A DNA stretch of 64,000 bases, taken from NCBI GenBank assembly GCA_021604505.1, contig BQJC01000001.1:310001-374000 (forward strand), read 5' to 3'. The notes under the pieces were generated by a model that was not told where the DNA came from, made no database searches, and saw only the letters and a program-made list of their open reading frames with translations. The position numbers were made by a program, and so were the translations under genes. Source of the DNA: Nitrospinaceae bacterium. GTDB taxonomy: Bacteria; Nitrospinota; Nitrospinia; Nitrospinales; VA-1. Below, one piece after another: positions 35,412 to 43,397 of this stretch. Within the stretch, counting starts at the first letter, position 1. Each line of letters begins with the position of its first letter.

Positions 35412-36670
35412 TTGAATCCCATCTGGCTAAAAATATTGGAAAAAATTCGGTCCCAGGTGAAGTCCTCAGCCATTCTCAAACTGTTCGACCGGAATTCGGT
35501 GAGCTTATCTTGATCGGTCAATAGAGACACAACTGCGTCTGCCAGTGAGACAGGAGTCCAGTCGATGATCAGGCCCGCCTTTTTTTGATGGATGTCTTGA
35601 GCAACTTCGGGGACATCCGTGATGATCACAGGAAGACCGCACCCCAGATAAAGCCTTGGCTTGGAAGGGTCGTTGAAATGCTTCAGGGAAAGAGGGTCCT
35701 TTTTGTAGGGGACGATGCCCAGAGCGCAGGAAGCGAGCAGATTTTCTATTTCCGTCGGATTTCCGATCGTCCCCAGAAATTGGACATTTTTTTCCAGTGC
35801 CAGTTCCTGGACCCGGCAACGCAGTTTGGGTGCGTCCATTCCGTCGCCGACAATGGTTAGCCTGGCATTGGGAACTTTTTCAATAATCAGCGGCATAGCC
35901 TCCACCAGACAATCCACCCCGTCCGTGGGGTGAAGCGCTCCTACGTAGGCCATTCGATACGGATCGAAATTTTCTTTGGAGCCCATCTTGAGGCAAGAGG
36001 CGTCAGTTCCAAACCCCGATTGCTTTAAAATATGCGGAGATAATTGATTGGCTTTCGCTCCCAGTTCCAAACGCATGGGCTCGACCCGGCTACTTTGCGC
36101 CCAGGCCCAGTCCGCACGGTGAGCGCAATAGCGGTCCATAAAATGAAATATTCCGTTGAGTTTTAAATTGTCGAACCGTTTAGGAGAATAGTCGATCACA
36201 TCATATACGACCCTTTTGACGACCTTGAACCGGCGAAGCAATAATCCGATTATCGTATTAACGGCTTCCACACCTACATAAAGGTCGAACCTGCGTCGAA
36301 GGTACAACAGGAAATAGATAGTGGATAAAATATCCCGGACCTTGAAAGCCACGTAAGGAAAGGGCGTTTGTTGGATGTCCGCCCGGGTTTTGTTATAAGG
36401 GAACCAGAACATGGGAAAGCGAACGGGTTTTCTTTCCACCCCCATTTTACAGACGGTTAAGGTCGGGGTAATATCGGGACAATAAGATTGAGGTTGTTCG
36501 ATAAAAATGACCTCTTTGGCTCGCGTCTTCAAATACCGGTACAGATCCTGAGGGGGGCCGGCGATATGAGAGGCCTGTCCTTTTTCATCCTTCCAGGTAT
36601 AACTTACAATACAAACCCGGGTTTCTGATAATGGCTTGCTGGGGTCATGGGGCACCTCATTTTCGAACAT
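35408..36670 (-). CDS. Glycosyltransferase family 4
   Basis: 420 residues from the ATG at 36670; a 13-codon longer frame would start at a TTG inside the aminotransferase gene. The GT-B fold shows PYRMAYVGALHPTDGVDCLVEAMP, ARLTIVGDGMDAPKLR and a donor loop with KPRLYLGCGLPVIITD. The usual E-x7-E is replaced by a variant (YKKDPLSLKHFNDPSKPRLYLGCG), which is seen in some GT4 subgroups. The N-terminal half has WKDEKGQASHIAGPPQDLYR. It is sandwiched between the DegT aminotransferase and the 1052-residue membrane protein. Confidence 0.8.
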   Translation of the reverse strand: MFENEVPHDPSKPLSETRVCIVSYTWKDEKGQASHIAGPPQDLYRYLKTRAKEVIFIEQPQSYCPDITPTLTVCKMGVERKPVRFPMFWFPYNKTRADIQQTPFPYVAFKVRDILSTIYFLLYLRRRFDLYVGVEAVNTIIGLLLRRFKVVKRVVYDVIDYSPKRFDNLKLNGIFHFMDRYCAHRADWAWAQSSRVEPMRLELGAKANQLSPHILKQSGFGTDASCLKMGSKENFDPYRMAYVGALHPTDGVDCLVEAMPLIIEKVPNARLTIVGDGMDAPKLRCRVQELALEKNVQFLGTIGNPTEIENLLASCALGIVPYKKDPLSLKHFNDPSKPRLYLGCGLPVIITDVPEVAQDIHQKKAGLIIDWTPVSLADAVVSLLTDQDKLTEFRSNSLRMAEDFTWDRIFSNIFSQMGFK

Positions 36671-36689
36671 CTTGAAGGACTTTGGTTGT

Positions 36690-37790
36690 TTATTGTTCTT
36701 TGAACGCAATGATAGCGTTCGCCAGTTTTACAATTTCATCCTCAGTCAGTTCGGGAAACATAGGCAGGGAAAGGATTCGTCTTCCCAGGTTCTCGGATAC
36801 CGGAAAACTCCCGGTTTCCTTTCCCAGCCCGGAGTATGCTTTCTGGAGGTGGATCGGAACTTTGTAGTGAATTCCGGTGATGACCCCTTGGTTGTGGAGA
36901 TATTCTGCCAGAGCGTCTCTTTTGTCCGACTGAATAATATACAAATGATAAATATGGGTGGCATAGTCCATCTCATGTGGTCGGATAACGTCTGCATCTG
37001 ACAATAATTCACTCAGACGGTGAGCCCATTGCCGTCTCATGTCGTTCCACCGATCCATATAGGGAAGTTTCACCTTCAAAACCGCAGCCTGGAGGCTGTC
37101 CAGCCGGTTATTATGTCCGTGAACGATGGAGTTGTGCTTGTCTCCGCGGCCGTGATCTGAAATCGCACGTGCTTTCCGGGCCAGGTCTTCATCGTTAGTG
37201 ACCAGTGCTCCGCCATCTCCGAAAGCGCCGAGGTTTTTCGTCGGGAAAAAACTGAAGCAGGCCGAATGGCTGATCTCGCCGGCGCGTTTCCCCCGGTATT
37301 CTGCCCCGTGCGCCTGAGCGGCGTCTTCAACCACAGCCAAACCATGTTTGCGTGCGATTTCCAGGATTGGGTCCATGTCCGCCATTTGACCATAAAGGTG
37401 AACCGGGAGAATCACACGGGTTTTTGGGGTGACCGCGGCTTCCAGTAGATTGGGGTCCATCGTGTAGCTTTTTTCATCGACATCCACAAAAACCACCTGG
37501 GCGCCCGTTTGCGTGACAGCCTCCGCAGTGGCAACGAACGTGTTAGGCACCGTGATCACTTCATCTCCGGGGCCAATTCCCAGGGCCAGCAGAGCAAGTT
37601 GCAATGCCCCCGTTCCCGAAGAAGCCCCAACGCAATATCGGGTCCTCTGGTAGGATGCGAACCTTTCCTCAAATTCGCGGACATCCGGTCCTAGAATATA
37701 TTTGCCGCTTTCTATCGTTTCCAGCAAGGCCCGGTTGATTTCATCCTTGATCAATTGATATTGCCTGTTGATATCGAAAAGTGGAATCAT
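36690..37790 (-). CDS. DegT/DnrJ/EryC1 sugar aminotransferase
   Basis: 366 residues. PLP enzyme of the sugar aminotransferase family: GASSGTGALQLALLALGIG, the cofactor-stacking VVEDAAQAHGA (Asp156) and SFFPTKNLGAFGDGG with the Schiff-base Lys185. Full length for the family. These enzymes aminate keto-sugar nucleotides made by SDR dehydratases, giving amino sugars that a GNAT enzyme can acetylate; an SDR gene and a GNAT gene are in this operon. Which keto sugar is used cannot be read from the sequence. Confidence 0.9.
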   Translation of the reverse strand: MIPLFDINRQYQLIKDEINRALLETIESGKYILGPDVREFEERFASYQRTRYCVGASSGTGALQLALLALGIGPGDEVITVPNTFVATAEAVTQTGAQVVFVDVDEKSYTMDPNLLEAAVTPKTRVILPVHLYGQMADMDPILEIARKHGLAVVEDAAQAHGAEYRGKRAGEISHSACFSFFPTKNLGAFGDGGALVTNDEDLARKARAISDHGRGDKHNSIVHGHNNRLDSLQAAVLKVKLPYMDRWNDMRRQWAHRLSELLSDADVIRPHEMDYATHIYHLYIIQSDKRDALAEYLHNQGVITGIHYKVPIHLQKAYSGLGKETGSFPVSENLGRRILSLPMFPELTEDEIVKLANAIIAFKEQ

Positions 37791-37856
37791 TCTGTTGTGC
37801 TCACTGTTTGCAATTGATACAGGTCCAGTAGGGGTGGTCTACGGGAACAGCTTTTT

Positions 37857-38831
37857 TCAAGCATTTTTGCTTTGTCTTTTGATTGAAAAGGAGAATCGAT
37901 GGAAGAGAAGAAATCCCGCGCAGAGGCTGACCACTATTCCGCTTATAATAATTCCCAGGTAAAATAGCCGTTGCGGCCAGAATTCTATCACGATTTCAAA
38001 ATCCACACTTCCATCGGGATGCAACCGGTAGAATCCGTCATTTTGACCCTGAACAGCTGGAAATTTCTTCAGGAGTTCGAGATCCAGCCACCAGCTGTTA
38101 GCATATCCATTTACCTTCCAATGGAATAGTTCCGGCCAGTTCACAACTTTCGCATTGCGGGCCGAGTCAACATTCCAGAATTCAGGATCTTCCGCAAAGC
38201 AGGTTTTTTTTTTGTCTTCATCACTCCGGCACGTCGTTTCCAACCTGCTCGGAAACCAGGTTTCCCATATTTCCCCCCTGGGCAGGTTATTATTCCTGAC
38301 TGCGGTGGGAACAGCAAAAGGGCTGGAAGTCTTTTCCAGCTTTTTATTTTGCTCTTTTACCGAATCAGATTCCGGGTGCCAGGGCTTTAAATAAACTGTC
38401 CACTCATTGTGGTAGATTTCATTTAAGATCAGAGGAAAATTGTTCTGCGCTCTGTGAATCCGCAGGCGAAATTTTGTTGGATTAATTCTTGCGTACTCAA
38501 TCAATGGAAATAAAAGTTTTTTGGAATTTCTAAGAAAATTAGCCTCTTCACCTGATTCCGGGTCCAAGAAAACGTTATTATCAAAGTTTAACCTATAAAG
38601 AATTCTTTTCATGGATTCCAGATGACCTGAATTCTGGTCTTCAATAAAGAAAATATTCTGATGCTTTTCTGAATGCGGAAATTTAAAAAATCCCTCTAAA
38701 AAATCCAGATCCCTTTTCTTTCCTGCGGCATATACCGTGTTTTTCAATCCGTATCCATTCCAATTTGCAAAAAACAGGCAAAAGGCAAGAAAAACCATCA
38801 GAGGATTTTTGAGATGATTTTGCACTCTCAT
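37857..38831 (-). CDS. Stand-alone C-terminal module of the large GT-C-like family
   Basis: 324 residues from the ATG at 38831, one codon inside a TTG-start frame. Residues 1 to about 35 look like a signal sequence or anchor (MVFLAFCLFFANWNGYG, then VYAAG). The rest matches only the C-terminal ends of the 1030- and 1052-residue proteins: INPTKFRLRIH, FPLILNEIYHNEW, KVNGYANSWWLD, IVIEFWPQRLFYLGI, then a last helix. The membrane transferase half is absent. It could complement the 610-residue paralogue, which lacks this module. It is not a broken remnant as far as I can see: the frame is intact and has its own exported N-terminus. Confidence 0.7.
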   Translation of the reverse strand: MRVQNHLKNPLMVFLAFCLFFANWNGYGLKNTVYAAGKKRDLDFLEGFFKFPHSEKHQNIFFIEDQNSGHLESMKRILYRLNFDNNVFLDPESGEEANFLRNSKKLLFPLIEYARINPTKFRLRIHRAQNNFPLILNEIYHNEWTVYLKPWHPESDSVKEQNKKLEKTSSPFAVPTAVRNNNLPRGEIWETWFPSRLETTCRSDEDKKKTCFAEDPEFWNVDSARNAKVVNWPELFHWKVNGYANSWWLDLELLKKFPAVQGQNDGFYRLHPDGSVDFEIVIEFWPQRLFYLGIIISGIVVSLCAGFLLFHRFSFSIKRQSKNA

Positions 38832-38946
38832 CAAATCTCAGGAGCAGGCGTCGGAACAGACTGACTTTGCCGACGGACACATATTTGGGAGAGCTCCGGG
38901 ATCCTCGTTTTTTTCAGACAGGGAAATATGGAATCAGAGAAGAGGC

Positions 38947-40461
38947 TCATGTGCTTACGGGTTTGCCTTCATGTTTTGTCAGATTGAACATGTGCTGGCG
39001 AACCCGTCGTACTGCCCGTGCACCATAAGTGAATAAAAACTGCCAATCAGATTTATTGTGCCAGGACAAAAACTTGAGTTGACGGGCGATAAATCGCGGG
39101 TGAAACGCGATCCCGTAAATCTGACGAACCGCGGCATAATATTCGTCATGTGGAATGGGTGTTTTGACGATGAGTTTGCTCATGTCAAATTCGTCGTAGT
39201 CCTTAGCAAGCAGGACATTGTTATCGATACATTCCTGATGGTAAGGGGTGAAATCCAGTGGGGTGCAGAGAGTGACCTGCAAAGTTCGGGCCAGCCCTTT
39301 GAACATCAGGTGTCTGACGTTGTTAACCGTCTGCTGGAGTTGCTTTTTAGTCTGCCAGTAATAGCCCACCATGATCGTCAGATGGGGAAACAGGCCGTGC
39401 TTCGTGTATAGGCGAAGGTTTCTTTCCGCATCCTCGACGCCGTACCCTTTGTTCAAGCGAGTGAGAGTCTCTTCGTCACTGGCTTCCAGGCCGATGAGAA
39501 CAAATCTGAAATTAGCTTTGCTGAGCAGTGCGAGGGTTTCTTCATCCAGATAACCGAAGCGCGTGTTGAAACCGAAGTAGCAGTCCTTTTTGTGAAGGCC
39601 CCGGTCGATGATGCCCTTTGCAAATTCCCTGGCCTCCGCTCCCCGGTACCAGACACCAGAGTCGTCGAAAATCTCCCGGACGCCATAATCTTCAATCAGA
39701 CGTTGATATTCATCGAGGCTTTTTTGCACCGAGCGCACTGAAAAGGTCAGGTCCGGTCCGTTGTACCGGCAGAAGGTGCATTTGCCGAACATGCAGTCTC
39801 GAATCACACTTGTGGCGTAAGTGCCGGGAGTTTGCAGGAAATTTCCATTTTCAAAGGCATAGTTCTTCCATTGCACCAGATCCCGGTCCACATCCGGAGA
39901 GAGATCCAGGGGTTCGATTTGTTTGAAATTTCCTGTGTCTAGAAAGTCATTGTCATCCCTTCGGATCATCAATCCTTCGATCGGACAGTTATCTCTCCAG
40001 CTGGAATGTTCGTCGATATAGGGGATCAGTTTTCTCAATACAAAATCAATGTGGTTGCTTCTAAGAACAATATCCGTTTGACTCTTACGGAGGGTTTCTT
40101 CCGGCTTTCGCATGGAGTGATATCCGGTCATGATCACCACGCATTTAGGCAGGTCCCCTTTTAGTTTGTCGGTGAGGCGCCAGTACAGGTTCATGACGGG
40201 TGTGGTGCTCTCAAAAACCACGACATCTGGATTCCATCGAACAAGATCCTGGTACCACTGGTCGAATGTTTTAAGCTGGGAATTTCCATCGTCCCATAGA
40301 ATGTCGTAACCCAGATCCCGAAGCCAGGTGGCGGCTTGACCGTGTACCACCGGCAAAAGGTAGGTGGGTTTTTTAAAAAACTGGACGTTGCGATTCTGGG
40401 ACACCATGGCCTTCTGGCCATCTTTGTTTACAATCGGAGGGTAAGAAATTGCTATCTTCAT
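38947..40461 (-). CDS. B12-binding-type radical SAM protein 1
   Basis: 504 residues. An N-terminal Rossmann-like region (about 1-150) resembles the cobalamin-binding domain of the BchE family but lacks the usual GGxHxT text; the matching spot reads MTGYHSMRKP. The radical SAM core starts near residue 215 with Cys223-x4-Cys228-x2-Cys231 (RDCMFGKCTFCRYNG), a variant of the usual Cx3Cx2C. FRFVLIGLEASDEETLTRLNKGY is the conserved strand 5 region. Known relatives methylate or rearrange unactivated carbons. Just upstream lies an FNR-like flavoprotein that could feed it electrons. Substrate unknown; a sugar or lipid carrier is likely from context. Confidence 0.8.
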   Translation of the reverse strand: MKIAISYPPIVNKDGQKAMVSQNRNVQFFKKPTYLLPVVHGQAATWLRDLGYDILWDDGNSQLKTFDQWYQDLVRWNPDVVVFESTTPVMNLYWRLTDKLKGDLPKCVVIMTGYHSMRKPEETLRKSQTDIVLRSNHIDFVLRKLIPYIDEHSSWRDNCPIEGLMIRRDDNDFLDTGNFKQIEPLDLSPDVDRDLVQWKNYAFENGNFLQTPGTYATSVIRDCMFGKCTFCRYNGPDLTFSVRSVQKSLDEYQRLIEDYGVREIFDDSGVWYRGAEAREFAKGIIDRGLHKKDCYFGFNTRFGYLDEETLALLSKANFRFVLIGLEASDEETLTRLNKGYGVEDAERNLRLYTKHGLFPHLTIMVGYYWQTKKQLQQTVNNVRHLMFKGLARTLQVTLCTPLDFTPYHQECIDNNVLLAKDYDEFDMSKLIVKTPIPHDEYYAAVRQIYGIAFHPRFIARQLKFLSWHNKSDWQFLFTYGARAVRRVRQHMFNLTKHEGKPVST

Positions 40462-40506
40462 AACGGGTTCCGTTAAAATGGGGTGGGGTTAATTAAAAGG
40501 TTCCTG

Positions 40507-41154
40507 TCAAAAAAATGCTTCTGTAAAAATCTGATCTCCTGAAACTCCTTTGTTTCGCAACAGATCATAAACGTCATGAATCATTCCCTGATTGCCGCAA
40601 AGGTAGTAAATGCTTGAAGTGCAAACTTCGTTGTCATTCAAGTGGCCCGTGACACGGCCGTTGTAACCTTCTCCAGACTGTCTCGAAACACAACAAATGA
40701 TTCGCGATGGGTCATAATCGTCATAGTCGTAGCGCTCATCGGTGGTTCGAATTCCATTGATGATCTGATACTCAAGCTCAGGATAACTGCGCACGAAGGA
40801 ATGAAAAGGCGCAATGCCTGTTCCTGTGCTGATAAGAACAAAGCGGGTGCCATCAATTTTTTTAGGATCAAGAAAAAACGAACCGTACGGACCGTGAATT
40901 TCAACCTCCGCGCCTGCGGTCAGCTTACGCAACGCCGGAGAAACAGACCCTCCCGGAACTTCCTTGATCAAAAATTCCAGATACTCATCCTTCACTCCCG
41001 AATAGGTGGAGTATTCCCGATTGACTCCGCTTCCCTTCAGGCCCAAATTGACGCATTGACCCGGAATAAATTGAAAACCGTTTCGTTCCAATCGGACCAC
41101 ATAGGCCGTGGACGAAAGGTTTCGAATGCTGAGAACCTTAAGCAACAAAATCAA
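40507..41154 (-). CDS. Ferredoxin-NADP reductase-like flavoprotein
   Basis: 215 residues, full length for a bare FAD/NAD(P) reductase module. FAD motif REYSTYSG (R-x-Y-S), GPYGSFFLD, the pyridine-nucleotide loop LISTGTGIAPFHSF and the C-terminal YYLCGNQGMIHDVYDLL and aromatic-rich EAFF end are all in place. There is no [2Fe-2S] domain. It should pass electrons from NAD(P)H to a ferredoxin or directly to an iron enzyme. Its position 45 bp before a radical SAM gene suggests it serves that enzyme. The start is a TTG with only a weak AGAG ribosome site. Confidence 0.8.
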   Translation of the reverse strand: MILLLKVLSIRNLSSTAYVVRLERNGFQFIPGQCVNLGLKGSGVNREYSTYSGVKDEYLEFLIKEVPGGSVSPALRKLTAGAEVEIHGPYGSFFLDPKKIDGTRFVLISTGTGIAPFHSFVRSYPELEYQIINGIRTTDERYDYDDYDPSRIICCVSRQSGEGYNGRVTGHLNDNEVCTSSIYYLCGNQGMIHDVYDLLRNKGVSGDQIFTEAFF

Positions 41155-41195
41155 TCTCTATAAAATAATACATCTGGTCTCAGGGATGTGCGGGT

Positions 41196-42194
41196 TTACC
41201 GGCCAAGGGAACTGTTCAGTTCCCTTGTCGTGAATCCCTGAACAAATTGAGCCCCGTACCAAATGTGGGTGAGAATAATATATGGGACGGCGCCCAATGC
41301 CACGCGTAATGTTTCATGCTGGCGAATGTCTTTCCATGAAACGGCCAAAGCCGCACAGTATACCGCCCAGCCCGTTAAATACAAGATGCCTGCAAATTTG
41401 GAAAGAACCGAAAGCCCGAGACCGATGATGACAAACGCCACCCAGATCGCCGGTATAAAATATTTAAGCCGTCGGGAGGTTTTAGGATATCTTTTCGCAA
41501 AAAAACCACGATGTTTGCCATAATTGCCGATTTGGCGTAGGTGCTTAGGCAACCCTGCCCGGCGGTGATGCCAGACAATCAGTTCCGGTACATAAACCAG
41601 TTTTTTATCAGTCTGCTCGAGAATTTTCAAACAGAACAGGGTGTCCTCTCCCGGCCAGTATTTTGAATCAAACCCTCCGATTTCATAAAATACTTGTTTT
41701 CTAACGATTAAATTGACGCTTGGCCAGTCATCGACTGATTTTCCAGGTGGGCAGGGGACGTACCGCTCCGGACATCCTCCCGATACCGGGCTCAAAAAAA
41801 CCGCTCCGGAAACACGAGCCCAGAAAGGATCGGTTTTAGGGGTGATGGCTGGGCCACCGATGGCCCCAACCTCCTGATGAGCCATCAGAAAATCCCGGGC
41901 CACATTGAGCCAGTCAGGTTGCGGGTAGGCATCGTCGTCGATGAAAGCCAGATACTGTCCTTTCGCCTGCTCCGCTCCCAAATCCCTTTTGATGGCGGGA
42001 TTGACTTCGCCGGTAGGCAGAATATTTACAGGCAGGCCGCCATAGCATTCGGGAAGAGCCACTTCATGATCCGGAAGAAGAATGACTTCATACCCTTTAA
42101 AAGTGAGTTTGCGGATATGCGACAGGCATTCGTCAAGGTCGGGAGACCAGGATTTGAACGGGATGACTATCGAAAATTCCAGAGGATCATTCAT
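41196..42194 (-). CDS. Glycosyltransferase family 2 with C-terminal membrane helices
   Basis: 332 residues from the ATG at 42194, overlapping the upstream stop by 8 nt (ATGAATGA); the frame opens four codons earlier. The GT-A core has FSIVIPFKSW, YLAFIDDDAYPQPDW (metal-binding DDD), GPAITPKTDPF and the late acidic GGFDSKYWPGEDTLFCLKIL. Two or three helices near residues 245-310 anchor it. Likely transfers a sugar to a lipid-linked acceptor on the cytoplasmic face. Confidence 0.85.
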   Translation of the reverse strand: MNDPLEFSIVIPFKSWSPDLDECLSHIRKLTFKGYEVILLPDHEVALPECYGGLPVNILPTGEVNPAIKRDLGAEQAKGQYLAFIDDDAYPQPDWLNVARDFLMAHQEVGAIGGPAITPKTDPFWARVSGAVFLSPVSGGCPERYVPCPPGKSVDDWPSVNLIVRKQVFYEIGGFDSKYWPGEDTLFCLKILEQTDKKLVYVPELIVWHHRRAGLPKHLRQIGNYGKHRGFFAKRYPKTSRRLKYFIPAIWVAFVIIGLGLSVLSKFAGILYLTGWAVYCAALAVSWKDIRQHETLRVALGAVPYIILTHIWYGAQFVQGFTTRELNSSLGR

Positions 42195-43179
42195 CTTCAA
42201 ACCCAATCCGATCCTGAACGATGTATAGAGGGCGGCGAATCACCTCAATATGAATGTGCCCGATGTAAAGAGCAATCAATCCCAGAGCGGCGAGAACCAC
42301 CCCGAAAAGCAAGGTATTAAAGACCACGAAATAGGCGAGGGGGGTGTAAATCTCTCCAAAAGCAAACTGGGTCACCATCATGTAGAACAGAACCATCAGC
42401 GTGAGGGTGACTACCGACAACCCCAGCCAGCCGGTCACTCTCAGCGGCAGAAGCGAAAAAGAAGTGAAGGAATTGACCGCCAGATTGGTAAGGTGCCTCA
42501 AGTTGAAAGTCGAAACGCCGCTGAACCTATCCGGAGCTGAAAAGGTGACAAATGTCTTTCGAAAACCCATCCAGTCGATCAGGCCTCGGAAAAAACGGGT
42601 CCGCTCTTCAAACGTCTTTAGGACTTTTAGCACATCTCTATCCAGCAGGCGGAAATCGGTAGCCTTAGGATGAATTTCGAGGTCGGAAAAGTGCTTTAAC
42701 ATATAATAAAAAATTCGTGACCCCGCTTTTCTCATCAAGGAATATTGAATCGCTTCACGTCGTGTCGCGACAATTTGGTAGCCGTTTTCCCATTCGGCAA
42801 TCAGTTCGGCAATGATGGAAGGAGGATGTTGTAGATCCGCGTCAATGAAGATCACGGCATCTGCGTCGGAGACGGCCTCCACTCCAGCAGTTAAGGCGAT
42901 TTCCTTGCCGAAATTCCTGGACAGACTCACTCCCTTCACCCTGGGATCTGCGTCAGCCAGGTATTGCGTAAGTTCCCAGGTATTGTCCGAACTTCCGTCA
43001 TTGACGAAAATAAACTCCCAGCTGTAGGAACCCAATTCGCGGATCGCTTCTTGAACCTCCTTGAAGAATTGCTGCAGATTTCTGGATTCGTTGAAGGCGG
43101 GGACAACCAAAGCGATTTTTTTTCTCTCGTCGAACGGCTCCACTTCCTGGGCGCTGCTTTTGGGCCTGATCAGTTCCAA
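42187..43179 (-). CDS. DPM1/GtrB-like polyprenyl-phosphate glycosyltransferase
   Basis: 330 residues. GT2 core with LVVPAFNESRNLQQFF, VIFIDADLQHPP (D-x-D) and RNFGKEIALTAGVEA, then two C-terminal membrane helices (GWLGLSVVTLTLMVLFYMM and the next). This layout makes polyprenyl-phosphate sugars, which are the donors for periplasmic GT-C enzymes; three or more such candidates sit downstream in the same operon. A second, related gene is at 47678-48628. TTG start with GGAAGG ribosome site. It begins the 31.7-kb minus-strand run down to 11463. Confidence 0.85.
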   Translation of the reverse strand: MELIRPKSSAQEVEPFDERKKIALVVPAFNESRNLQQFFKEVQEAIRELGSYSWEFIFVNDGSSDNTWELTQYLADADPRVKGVSLSRNFGKEIALTAGVEAVSDADAVIFIDADLQHPPSIIAELIAEWENGYQIVATRREAIQYSLMRKAGSRIFYYMLKHFSDLEIHPKATDFRLLDRDVLKVLKTFEERTRFFRGLIDWMGFRKTFVTFSAPDRFSGVSTFNLRHLTNLAVNSFTSFSLLPLRVTGWLGLSVVTLTLMVLFYMMVTQFAFGEIYTPLAYFVVFNTLLFGVVLAALGLIALYIGHIHIEVIRRPLYIVQDRIGFEDE

Positions 43180-43397
43180 AACGGTCGCCTTCCTTTAGCA
43201 AGTGGTGAAGCTCAGGTAAATCTCAGGGAATACTACCATTTTTATCAAGTGAGAGGCGATTTTTTTTAAATGGTTTTGTGTGAACTAATTTGTTGATTGG
43301 CAAACAGAATCATAATAAATTGCTTTCTGCTATTAAGTATCGTTTTGGAAATCGATAAACGATCCTTTCCTTTCCTTCCTTCATTTAAATTTTTTTT
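43180..43397. promoter_or_regulatory. Divergent upstream region, main operon versus radical SAM gene
   Basis: These 218 AT-rich bases separate the minus-strand DPM1-like gene from the plus-strand radical SAM gene. A plausible sigma-70 site for the plus strand is TTGTTG at 43290-43295, a 17-bp spacer and TAATAA at 43313-43318; it is a weak match. No sigma-54 site or TGCATG palindrome is visible. Confidence 0.35.

Noticed and set aside
36671-36709. Longer N-terminus for the GT4 protein from a TTG overlapping the aminotransferase gene
   Set aside because: No ribosome site, and ATG 36670 starts after the aminotransferase stop.
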